Shown here in pieces: positions 1 through 6,894 of a DNA stretch of 8,881 nucleotides. The notes below the pieces were generated by a model that was not told the origin of the DNA, did no database searches, and worked only from the letters and a program-made list of their open reading frames with translations. The stretch spans positions 1-8,881 of the forward strand of contig JABUEV010000071.1 in the NCBI GenBank assembly GCA_013314865.1. The letters are read 5' to 3'. A program made the position numbers and the translations under genes. The stretch is from Bacteroidales bacterium (GTDB lineage: Bacteria > Bacteroidota > Bacteroidia > Bacteroidales > VadinHA17). How positions within the stretch are numbered: the stretch's first letter is position 1; each line of letters opens with the position of its first letter.

Positions 1-438
1 CACCGCAGGATCGGTTATAAAGAGAAGTTTATGCCATGAGGGCAATTCAATGGCGCAGACGTAGCTAAGGACAGAATCCGGAATCATAAGGCCCTTCTCT
101 TTGTCCATTACAGCTTTGAGGAAAGTATCTGTTCCCACAAGCCCTTTCATTACTACATCGGCTTCATTTCTAACTGCAAGGTTAACTGCCAGTTCACATG
201 CTTTTTTCTCATCCTCAGCACTTATGACAGAAAAGCAGGAGGAGTGAATGCCGGAAGAACGGCATATATTCTCAATTTCCGAAGTTTTTCCGATCATCAA
301 AGCCTTCACAAAGCCCTCATTGACTGATCTGGCAATAGCATTAAGAGTATTTGTATCGTGAGCCCATGCCACTGCTATCCGGAACTGTTTTTTGAGCGAC
401 CGGACTTTATCGGCCATCTGATCAAGTGTACGGATCAT
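1..438 (-). CDS. Divergent phosphate acetyl/butyryltransferase family protein, partial (N-terminal 146 residues)
   Basis: This is the N-terminal half of a PTA_PTB-family phosphotransacylase; the reading frame is open to the left edge, so the C-terminal half lies outside. Enzymes of this family exchange CoA for phosphate on acyl-CoA in the cytoplasm. The start is ATG at 438, ten bases after the stop of the upstream ptb gene, with no convincing ribosome binding site. The protein shows the family pattern of an N-terminal Rossmann-like segment (IAVAWAHD near residue 21), MKGLVGTDTFLKAV (97-110), then SWHKLLFITDPAV at the cut end. These align well with the neighbouring full-length ptb product. However, the GLRTG(N/R) stretch seen in ordinary Ptb is replaced by GLMIPD (116-121), and the following LSH becomes LSY. 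It is therefore a paralog rather than a recent duplicate, and its substrate or activity may differ. Membership of the family is secure; the exact acyl substrate is unknown. Confidence 0.82.
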   Translation of the reverse strand, partial: MIRTLDQMADKVRSLKKQFRIAVAWAHDTNTLNAIARSVNEGFVKALMIGKTSEIENICRSSGIHSSCFSVISAEDEKKACELAVNLAVRNEADVVMKGLVGTDTFLKAVMDKEKGLMIPDSVLSYVCAIELPSWHKLLFITDPAV

Positions 439-448
439 ATCCGTTGAT

Positions 449-1348
449 TTAGCTTGCAGCTGCTGACAGGAGTATACTGTCATATTTTGCCTGCTCCGAG
501 TCAGAGCGTGAGGTCAGGACGATAGGTACAAGTGCTCCGAGAATGATTGAAGCAACTTTAGCCTTTGCGAAGAATACAAGTGATTTATATAGCACGTTAC
601 CCACTTCTATGTCTGGCATCAGCAGAAGGTCTGTATCACCGGCGACCTCGCTTTTAATGCCTTTGTGCTTGGCACTCTCCAGGCTGATCGCATTATCGAA
701 AGCGAGAGGTCCGTCAATGATACAGTTTTTGATCTGATCACGCTGATTCATTTTTGAAAGCAATGCAGCATCGAGAGTGGCTTCCATGTTCTCGTTCACC
801 ATCTCAACTGCTCCAAGGACTGCAACTTTAGGCATTTTATACCCAAGTTTGTTGAGAAAAGCGACAGAGTTATTTACTATTGAAATTTTGTCTTTAAGAT
901 TGGGAGCGATATTCATCGCAACATCAGTAACTGCAATTAGTTTGTGGTAAGTTTCAACCTCAAAAAGCGCAATGTGTGAAAGAAGATTTCCGGTTCTCAA
1001 TCCCCACTCCTTATTGAGCACACATTTCAGAAGAGTAGAGGTACCCACCTTCCCTTTCATAAGAATGTCAGCCTGTTTGCTGTTGAGCATCTTTACAGCC
1101 ATTTCAACTGACATGTCCGTATCGGGCTCATGAATTATTCTCAAGCCAGAAATATTATAGTTGCTCTCAGCGCAGATATTCTGAATTATTTCCTTATCCC
1201 CGATCAATATCGGTTCAATAACATCATCCTGCCAGGCTCTTAACACGGCACCAAGTGAGTGTTGATCCTGTGCTGCAGCCAGAACAAGTTTCTTCTTTGG
1301 TTTGCCGGCAACAATTCCCTTAAGGTCAGACATGCTTTTCAGTACCAT
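449..1348 (-). CDS. ptb: Phosphate butyryltransferase (phosphotransbutyrylase)
   Basis: The 299-residue product matches the usual Ptb length of about 300. It is expected to convert butyryl-CoA, or a branched-chain acyl-CoA, plus phosphate into the acyl phosphate and CoA in the cytoplasm, ahead of a butyrate kinase. Signatures in order are LMKGKVGTSTLLK (97-109), GLRTGNLLSH (116-125), TDVAMNIAPN (141-150), IDGPLAFDNAIS (211-222), MPDIEVGNVLYKSL (244-257) and the C-terminal GALVPIVLTSRSDS (271-284). The DGPLAxDNA block and the PIVLTSRSDS ending are what separate Ptb from Pta. The gene begins 18 bases after the ackA stop. ATG at 1348 is taken as the start; ATG at 1333 is a possible alternative that would remove five residues. 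Neither has a strong ribosome binding site. It sits third in a likely pta-ackA-ptb-ptb' operon. Acetyl-CoA or a branched acyl-CoA could be the real substrate; sequence alone does not settle it. Confidence 0.9.
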   Translation of the reverse strand: MVLKSMSDLKGIVAGKPKKKLVLAAAQDQHSLGAVLRAWQDDVIEPILIGDKEIIQNICAESNYNISGLRIIHEPDTDMSVEMAVKMLNSKQADILMKGKVGTSTLLKCVLNKEWGLRTGNLLSHIALFEVETYHKLIAVTDVAMNIAPNLKDKISIVNNSVAFLNKLGYKMPKVAVLGAVEMVNENMEATLDAALLSKMNQRDQIKNCIIDGPLAFDNAISLESAKHKGIKSEVAGDTDLLLMPDIEVGNVLYKSLVFFAKAKVASIILGALVPIVLTSRSDSEQAKYDSILLSAAAS

Positions 1349-1366
1349 ATGGCTTCAAGTTTTAAA

Positions 1367-2578
1367 TCAAACTGTATGATGTTCAACGATATAACGAGTA
1401 TCAGATGCAATTACATATTCTTCGTCGGTAGTTATACACATAACGGTCGCTTTTGATTCGGGTTTGGATATTACCTTATCAACTCCTTTTACGCCGTTAT
1501 TGGCTTCCTTGTCAAAGATTATTCCAAGGCTTTCCATATTCGTGCAGATCATGGCTCTCATTTTAAAATCGTTCTCTCCCACTCCGCCTGTAAATACCAG
1601 CAGGTCGAGACCATTCAGCACTGCAAAATATGAACCTATATATTTCTTAACCTTGTAAGCATACATGTTAAGTGCCAGAAGAGCTTTTTCATTGCCTTCA
1701 GCAGCTGCGGCCTCAAGATCGCGCATATCTGAAGAAAGCTGGGAAATACCGGCCACTCCGCTTTTCTTGTTTATCAGGTTATTGACTCCGGTTACATTAA
1801 GGTGTTCCTTGTCAGCTATGTATATCAGGACTCCAGGATCAATCTCTCCCGTGCGGGTTCCCATAATCAGTCCGTCAACCGGGGTGAAACCCATGGAAGT
1901 GTCAATTGATAATCCGTTTTTTATAGCTGTAATTGAAGCACCATTACCAAGGTGGCAGGTTATGATTCTCAGTTTGGTTATATCCTTCCCCAAAAGTTTT
2001 GCAGCCTTTGATGCGACGAACTTATGGCTTGTTCCGTGATAGCCATATTTTCTGATTTTATATTTTTCATAATACTCATATGGCAGTGCATACATGTATG
2101 CATAATCCGGCATTGTCTGATGAAATGAAGTATCAAAAACTGCTACCTGCGGCACACCCGGGATAAGTTTTTCAACTGAAAGAATACCTTTCAGGTTGGC
2201 AGGATTATGCAAAGGAGCAAGCTCACTGTTGATTTCAATCTGTTTTTTAACCTCATTGTCAATCAATACACTTTCCTTGTATACTTCACCACCGTTTACG
2301 ACCCTGTGACCAACAGCCTTGATTTCGCTGATATCGCTTATCACGCCATGTTTTTTATCTGTAAGTGCGGCCATTACCAGGTTAATTCCAGTAGTGTGGT
2401 CAGGAATGTCAGTAATTAATTTGTACGGTTCCTTGCCTGTTGGTTTATGTGTTAGGACACTATCATTAAGGCCTATTCGTTCCAGAAGTCCTTTTGCTAG
2501 CACGACACTGTCAGAATTCATTCTGAAAAGCTGGTATTTTATTGATGAGCTTCCGCAATTTAGAACAAGAATTATCAT
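1367..2578 (-). CDS. ackA: Acetate kinase
   Basis: The 403-residue cytoplasmic kinase transfers phosphate between acetyl phosphate and ADP, giving acetate and ATP in fermentation or running in reverse for acetate uptake. Its length fits AckA (about 400) rather than butyrate kinase (about 355). Visible family residues, by comparison with the well-studied Methanosarcina enzyme, are N7, S10 and S12 in the N-terminal LNCGSSSIK signature, R92 in VGHRVV, H124 in APLHNP, D149 in VFDTSFH, H181 in YGYHGTSH, H209 in CHLGNG, R242 in GTRTGEIDPG, the FTGGVGEN nucleotide loop (329-336) and the C-terminal acidic pair E386/E387. All catalytic positions are present, so it should be active. A small oddity is HRVVNGGE (91-98), where many homologs have H instead of N. 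The start ATG at 2578 lies 30 bases after pta, and the stop TGA is at 1367-1369. It is almost certainly co-transcribed with pta. Confidence 0.97.
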   Translation of the reverse strand: MIILVLNCGSSSIKYQLFRMNSDSVVLAKGLLERIGLNDSVLTHKPTGKEPYKLITDIPDHTTGINLVMAALTDKKHGVISDISEIKAVGHRVVNGGEVYKESVLIDNEVKKQIEINSELAPLHNPANLKGILSVEKLIPGVPQVAVFDTSFHQTMPDYAYMYALPYEYYEKYKIRKYGYHGTSHKFVASKAAKLLGKDITKLRIITCHLGNGASITAIKNGLSIDTSMGFTPVDGLIMGTRTGEIDPGVLIYIADKEHLNVTGVNNLINKKSGVAGISQLSSDMRDLEAAAAEGNEKALLALNMYAYKVKKYIGSYFAVLNGLDLLVFTGGVGENDFKMRAMICTNMESLGIIFDKEANNGVKGVDKVISKPESKATVMCITTDEEYVIASDTRYIVEHHTV

Positions 2579-2608
2579 CTTTTAAAAATTTTGTTAGAAT
2601 CCTGCAAG

Positions 2609-3613
2609 TTAACTTTTTCCTGCTGCCTGATTAGCTGTAATTGCTATCATGCTAACGATATCGCTTACTGAACAGCCCCGTGAAAGATCGTTAACAGGAG
2701 CAGCCATTCCCTGAAGAATTGGTCCTATTGCCTCAGCATGAGCAAGTCTCTGAACTAGCTTGTAGGCAATGTTGCCGCATTCAAGATTAGGGAATATCAG
2801 AACATTTGCTCTTCCGGCAATCTTACTCCCGGGAGCCTTTTTAATTCCTATAGATTCAACAAGTGCAGCATCTGCCTGCAACTCACCGTCGATTAGAAGA
2901 TCCGGTGCCATCTCTTTTGCCAGCTTCGTGGCATTTATCACTTTATCTACAAGTTCATGTTTTGCACTCCCCTTGGTTGAAAAGCTCAACATCGCAACCC
3001 GCGGTTCAAAACCTCCGATAGCTCGGGCTGTATGGGCAGTAGCAACAGCTATCTCAGCAAGTTCCTTGTCAGTTGGATTGGGATGAACACCTCCGTCTGC
3101 AAAAGTTAAGACACCGTTTTCTCCAAATGATTTATCAGGAAGGATCATCAGGAATGCACCTGAAACTACCGAAATGCCCGGTGCAGTCTTAATAAACTGA
3201 AAAGCAGGGCGAAGCACATCACCCGTGGCATGATCAGCTCCCGACACCTCACCATCAGCATCTCCGTTCTTGATCATCATAACCCCCAGATAAAGAGGAT
3301 CTTCAATTAGTCTCGATGCTTCCTCAACTGTCAAGCCTTTGTTTTTCCTTAATTCAACCATTAAATTAATATAGTGCTCCTTCTTTGGATGTGATTTTGG
3401 ATCGACTATTTCAGCCTTTGAAATATTCTTCAAGCCCAATTCTTCTGCATAGGCCCTGGTCTGAGCCGGATCCCCGATCAGTATTATTTGTGCCAATCCT
3501 TCAGATATTGCAATATCAGCAGCTTTTAAATTTCTTTCTTCATATCCTTCAGGAAGGACTATCCTTTTATTATGCTTCCTGGCACTTGATTTTATTTGTT
3601 CCAATAATTCCAT
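2609..3613 (-). CDS. pta: Phosphate acetyltransferase (single-domain short form)
   Basis: The 334-residue product converts acetyl-CoA and phosphate to acetyl phosphate and CoA, supplying AckA. It is the short form with only the catalytic PTA_PTB domain and lacks the long N-terminal regulatory region of the enterobacterial enzyme. Diagnostic stretches are IVLPEGYEERNLKAA (18-32), DGEVSGADHATGDVLRPA (120-137), TFADGGVHPNPT (170-181), GELQADAAL (243-251), FPNLECGNIAYKLVQR (274-289) and NDLSRGCSVSDIV (308-320). S311, R312 and D318 correspond to the catalytic Ser-Arg and Asp of the Methanosarcina enzyme, and R135 to its active-site Arg in LRPA. ATG at 3613 is the first gene position of the minus-strand operon. 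The leader upstream is AT-rich without a Shine-Dalgarno, as is common in Bacteroidota. The opposite strand carries a divergent dehydrogenase gene about 170 bases away. Confidence 0.96.
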   Translation of the reverse strand: MELLEQIKSSARKHNKRIVLPEGYEERNLKAADIAISEGLAQIILIGDPAQTRAYAEELGLKNISKAEIVDPKSHPKKEHYINLMVELRKNKGLTVEEASRLIEDPLYLGVMMIKNGDADGEVSGADHATGDVLRPAFQFIKTAPGISVVSGAFLMILPDKSFGENGVLTFADGGVHPNPTDKELAEIAVATAHTARAIGGFEPRVAMLSFSTKGSAKHELVDKVINATKLAKEMAPDLLIDGELQADAALVESIGIKKAPGSKIAGRANVLIFPNLECGNIAYKLVQRLAHAEAIGPILQGMAAPVNDLSRGCSVSDIVSMIAITANQAAGKS

Positions 3614-3640
3614 TGTGTATCAATAATTTAATTGTGTCAA

Positions 3641-3668
3641 TTTTTTTTTCTAAAAGTACAAAAAAAAA
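3641..3668. repeat. Inverted homopolymer pair T9 / A9 in the divergent promoter region
   Basis: On the plus strand nine T (3641-3649) and nine A (3660-3668) flank a ten-base centre, CTAAAAGTAC. The two runs are perfectly complementary and 19 bases apart centre to centre. They could bend the DNA, form a weak hairpin in the pta leader, or be prone to length change. The pattern is seen directly; its role is inferred. The rest of this gap (3614-3783) is AT-rich and contains no gene. Confidence 0.7.
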
Positions 3669-3682
3669 GTTCTATATAACAA
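3651..3682 (-). promoter_or_regulatory. Candidate pta operon promoter, Bacteroidota type
   Basis: On the minus strand there is TTG at 3682-3680, then 21 bases, then TACTTTTA at 3658-3651. This matches the Bacteroidota sigma-ABfr style (-33 TTG, -7 TAnnTTTG, spacer about 19-21) except for the last base of the -7 element. Transcription would begin near 3645 and give a leader of roughly 30 bases before the pta ATG. The spacer contains a run of nine T. The short motif in AT-rich DNA can arise by chance, so confidence is limited. Confidence 0.35.
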
Positions 3683-3783
3683 TCATTCAAAATATGATTA
3701 ATGTCAGTATTTTGTTCAAATGAATATTTGACAGTATAGGGTTGATAAAATCATTTTCTATTTTTGCAATTTCAAAATTAAGG

Positions 3784-6735
3784 ATGAAAAAAGAAATCGA
3801 CAACCGGATGATGGAAGAACTAAGATCTGCACTTGAAGGAGATCTGCAATATGATCAGATTACAAGGACGATTTATGCAACTGATGCCTCTGATTATAAA
3901 GAAGAGCCGCTTGCAGTTGCATGGCCTAAAAATGTTTCAGATATAAAGAAAATAATTCAGTTTGCCTCAGTAAACAAGACAGGTATTATTGTAAGAGCGG
4001 CAGGAACATCCCTTGCAGGGCAGGTGGTAGGCAACGGAATAGTTGTAGACATTTCAAGATATCTCACTTCTATTATAGAACTCAACAAGGAAGAGAGATG
4101 GGTAAGGGTTGAACCCGGAGTGGTTCTGGATGAGCTTAATATGTTCCTGAAACCTTCAGGACTCTTCTTCGGGCCTGAAACATCAACCTCGAACAGATGC
4201 AATATTGGAGGTATGGTTGGAAACAATTCCTGCGGATCACACTCCCTGGTTTATGGTTCGACAAGAGACCACACATTGGAACTTAAAGCAATATTGAGCG
4301 ACGGCAGTGAAGTGACATTCGGGCCGGTCTCGAAATATGAATTTGAGAAAAAATGCAGTCAGAATGACCTTGAGGGAAAGATTTACAGAAACATTAAGGA
4401 AATTCTTGAAAATCCTGTCAACAGGCAAAAAATCAAAGAAGAATATCCTGATCCGCGTATTCCAAGAAGAAATACCGGTTATGCACTTGACCTGCTGCTG
4501 GATTCCGATATTTTTGACAGCCAGTCAGATAAAAAGTTTAATTTTTGCAAGCTATTGTGTGGTTCAGAGGGGACACTTGCGGTAATAACAGAAATAAAGC
4601 TAAATCTGGTTCCTCTTCCTCCGCCAAAGAAAGCCCTGGTATGCATTCATCACAAGGAAAGAGACGAAGCTTTCCTTGCAAATCTTGTGGCATTAAAATT
4701 CAGTCCAACGGCTGTGGAATTAACCGACAACAGGATTCTGGAACTGACAAAAGACAATATCAGTCAGAAAAACAACAGGTTCTTTCTGCAGGGGGACCCT
4801 GGTGCAATAACAATGGTGGAATTTGCAGAGCAGACAGATGAAGAGGTTGATGACAAAATAAAAAGGATGATCGAAGCTCTGAAAAAGGCCGGATATGGAT
4901 ATGCCTATCCTGTTGTAAAGGGAAGTGACATGGCTAAGGTATGGGAGATGAGGAAGGCAGGTCTTGGGGTTCTTGGCAACATGAAGGGTGACAACAGATC
5001 CGTATCACTTATTGAAGACACCGCAGTAAGAGTTGAAGACCTGCCTGAATACATGAAAGAACTTTCGGCAATGCTTGCGGGATTTGGAAAAGATTCTGTT
5101 TATCATGCTCATATAGGTACCGGGGAACTTCATATCAGACCGGTTCTTAACCTTAAAAAACAAGGTGATGTTGAATTATTCCGGACAATTGGCCTGGAGA
5201 CTGCAAAGCTGGTCAAAAAATACAGGGGCTCCATGAGCGGAGAGCACGGTGATGGAAGACTTAGAGGTGAATTCATACCATTGATTCTGGGAGATCACAA
5301 TTACGGCTTAATCAAAGAGGTAAAGCAGTGCTGGGACCCGCAAAATATTCTGAATCCCGGTAAGATTGTGGACACTCCTGAAATGAATACATTTCTAAGA
5401 TACAGCCCCGGGACAGTCACTCCTGACCTTGATACCATCTATGATTTTTCTGCGACTGATGGAATAATAAGAGCAGCCGAAAAATGCAACGGGTCTGCAG
5501 ATTGCAGGAAATCAGTTAAAATAGGCGGAACAATGTGTCCAAGTTTTATGGCCACACTTGATGAACACCATTCAACCAGAGCAAGGGCAAATATACTGAG
5601 GGAGTATTTAAGCAAAGATCCTGAAAATCCGTGGAACCACAGGGAAATCTATGAAATCCTAGATCTTTGCCTGGAATGCAAAGGCTGTAAGGCTGAATGT
5701 CCTTCTGGAGTGGATATAACCAAACTCAAGACAGAGTTTCTTCAGCACTGGTACGACATTAATGGAATTCCATTAAGAACAAGGCTTATTGCATATATTT
5801 CCGTTTTTAACAAGATAGGGTCTCTTTTACCGCAGGTTTACAATTACTTTTTAAAGAACAGACTCACTTCAGGCCTTTTGAAGAAAGTAATTGGCTTCGC
5901 ATCCGGCAGAAGTATTCCGTTATTATACAGAACAACCCTCAGAAGATGGTCAAAGAAAAATCTTGCCAAACTGAATCCCGACAATCCGGTAGGCAGTGTC
6001 TGTCTGTTTATTGATGAGTTCACCAATTATAATGATACTTCAGTTGGCATAGCTGCAATAAAACTGCTTACTTCACTTAATTACAGAGTCATAACTGCAG
6101 ATCATTCTTTAAGCGCCAGAACTTTTATTTCCAAGGGTTTGTTAAGGAGTGCAAAAAAAATTGCCCGTACTAATGTGAAAGTTCTTTCAAATATCATTAG
6201 TGAGGACTTGCCTCTTATAGGGATTGAACCGTCTGCAATTCTTGGTTTCCGTGATGAATATCCCGATCTTGCAGGTTCTGATCTCAGAGAACATGCTCTC
6301 AGGCTGGCAAAAAACTCTTATCTTATTGAAGAATTCATAATGAAGGAATTCAATGCCGGAAGAATAAGCCGGGAATCATTTACAAAGCGTGAGGCTGAAA
6401 TTCTTCTTCATGCCCATTGCCAGCAAAAGGCCATAGCTTCTTCATCCCCCACTCTTGCAATGCTGTCAATTCCCTATAACTACAGGGTTAAGGAAATACC
6501 TTCAGGCTGCTGTGGCATGGCCGGCGCTTTTGGTTATGAAAAAGAACACTACGATCTTTCCATGAAAGTCGGGGAGCTTGTATTATTTCCTGAGGTAAGA
6601 AAAGCGAATGATGAAACCATTATTGCAGCGCCAGGCACCAGTTGCAGACATCATATCAAGGATGGCACAGGCAGAATTGCATTACATCCTGCAGAGATAA
6701 TGTATAATGCGCTTGTTAATGGCCGACTGGAGTAA
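3784..6735 (+). CDS. FAD-linked oxidase / Fe-S oxidoreductase fusion (GlcD-GlcF type, YdiJ-like D-2-hydroxyacid dehydrogenase)
   Basis: The 983-residue protein joins two parts usually encoded separately as glcD and glcF. The N-terminal part has a PCMH-type FAD-binding domain (about 42-225) with RAAGTSLAGQ (71-80) and GPETSTSNRCNIGG (130-143). It is followed by an FAD-oxidase C domain with HAHIGTGELH (441-450), SGEHGDGRLRGEF (485-497) and NILNPGKI (521-528). H443, H450 and E487 line up with the metal ligands of human D-2-hydroxyglutarate dehydrogenase. The C-terminal part has Fe-S cysteines C568, C574, C585 and a clean CxxCxxCxxxCP at 629-639, then CCG-type regions: HCQQKA (878-883), GCCGMAGAFGYE (908-919) and GTSC with C954. 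The first CCG copy has lost its cysteines (LSARTFISKGLL, near 782-793). Likely role: oxidising D-lactate, D-2-hydroxyglutarate or a related acid and passing electrons to quinones or another carrier. ATG at 3784 is preferred because homologs begin near here; an in-frame TTG at 3742 would add 14 residues. Substrate is not determinable from sequence. Confidence 0.9.
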   Translation: MKKEIDNRMMEELRSALEGDLQYDQITRTIYATDASDYKEEPLAVAWPKNVSDIKKIIQFASVNKTGIIVRAAGTSLAGQVVGNGIVVDISRYLTSIIELNKEERWVRVEPGVVLDELNMFLKPSGLFFGPETSTSNRCNIGGMVGNNSCGSHSLVYGSTRDHTLELKAILSDGSEVTFGPVSKYEFEKKCSQNDLEGKIYRNIKEILENPVNRQKIKEEYPDPRIPRRNTGYALDLLLDSDIFDSQSDKKFNFCKLLCGSEGTLAVITEIKLNLVPLPPPKKALVCIHHKERDEAFLANLVALKFSPTAVELTDNRILELTKDNISQKNNRFFLQGDPGAITMVEFAEQTDEEVDDKIKRMIEALKKAGYGYAYPVVKGSDMAKVWEMRKAGLGVLGNMKGDNRSVSLIEDTAVRVEDLPEYMKELSAMLAGFGKDSVYHAHIGTGELHIRPVLNLKKQGDVELFRTIGLETAKLVKKYRGSMSGEHGDGRLRGEFIPLILGDHNYGLIKEVKQCWDPQNILNPGKIVDTPEMNTFLRYSPGTVTPDLDTIYDFSATDGIIRAAEKCNGSADCRKSVKIGGTMCPSFMATLDEHHSTRARANILREYLSKDPENPWNHREIYEILDLCLECKGCKAECPSGVDITKLKTEFLQHWYDINGIPLRTRLIAYISVFNKIGSLLPQVYNYFLKNRLTSGLLKKVIGFASGRSIPLLYRTTLRRWSKKNLAKLNPDNPVGSVCLFIDEFTNYNDTSVGIAAIKLLTSLNYRVITADHSLSARTFISKGLLRSAKKIARTNVKVLSNIISEDLPLIGIEPSAILGFRDEYPDLAGSDLREHALRLAKNSYLIEEFIMKEFNAGRISRESFTKREAEILLHAHCQQKAIASSSPTLAMLSIPYNYRVKEIPSGCCGMAGAFGYEKEHYDLSMKVGELVLFPEVRKANDETIIAAPGTSCRHHIKDGTGRIALHPAEIMYNALVNGRLE

Positions 6736-6780
6736 AACAGTGCTTGTTAATTCCTTCATTGCAACCGGTCAACTGTTTTA
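6733..6780 (+). terminator. Weak hairpin at the end of the FAD/Fe-S gene
   Basis: A perfect nine-base inverted repeat (TAAAACAGT at 6733-6741 and ACTGTTTTA at 6772-6780) begins on the stop codon and encloses a 30-base loop. The 3' arm ends in TTTTA. It lies in the convergent gap between this gene and the minus-strand gene ending at 6895, so it could end transcription from the left. The loop is long and the stem AT-rich, so this is only a candidate. The rest of the gap to 6894 shows no gene or strong hairpin. Confidence 0.3.
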
Positions 6781-6894
6781 TTCAGGGTAAAACCAGAGAG
6801 GATTTCTTGTCTTAGAGGAGAAAATATAATAATGCTGTTATAAGCTTAACTCAGGTTTAGCAGGACCTGGCAGGAATCCGAATAGAATGCTTCT

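Noticed and set aside
1665..2039. Long open frame on the plus strand opposite ackA
   Set aside because: It is antisense to a well-conserved ackA, has no recognisable protein features, and such shadows are expected from the codon bias of the real gene.
3759..3766. TATTTTTG, a full match to TAnnTTTG on the plus strand before the FAD/Fe-S gene
   Set aside because: No TTG lies at a 19-21 base spacing (nearest are 14 and 28 bases), and it would leave only about a dozen bases of leader. It was too weak to list as a promoter.
3742..3783. Upstream in-frame TTG start adding 14 residues to the FAD/Fe-S protein
   Set aside because: The extra residues (mostly hydrophobic, no family match) lie in promoter-like AT-rich DNA. 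ATG at 3784 gives the N-terminus expected for homologs.
6811..6843. AGAGGAG followed by ATG at 6832, resembling a strong ribosome site and start
   Set aside because: The reading frame ends after three codons (stop at 6841), so there is no gene.
6852..6869. CAGGT / ACCTG short inverted repeat as a terminator for the minus-strand gene ending at 6895
   Set aside because: The stem is five bases with an eight-base loop and no T run follows on the minus strand.
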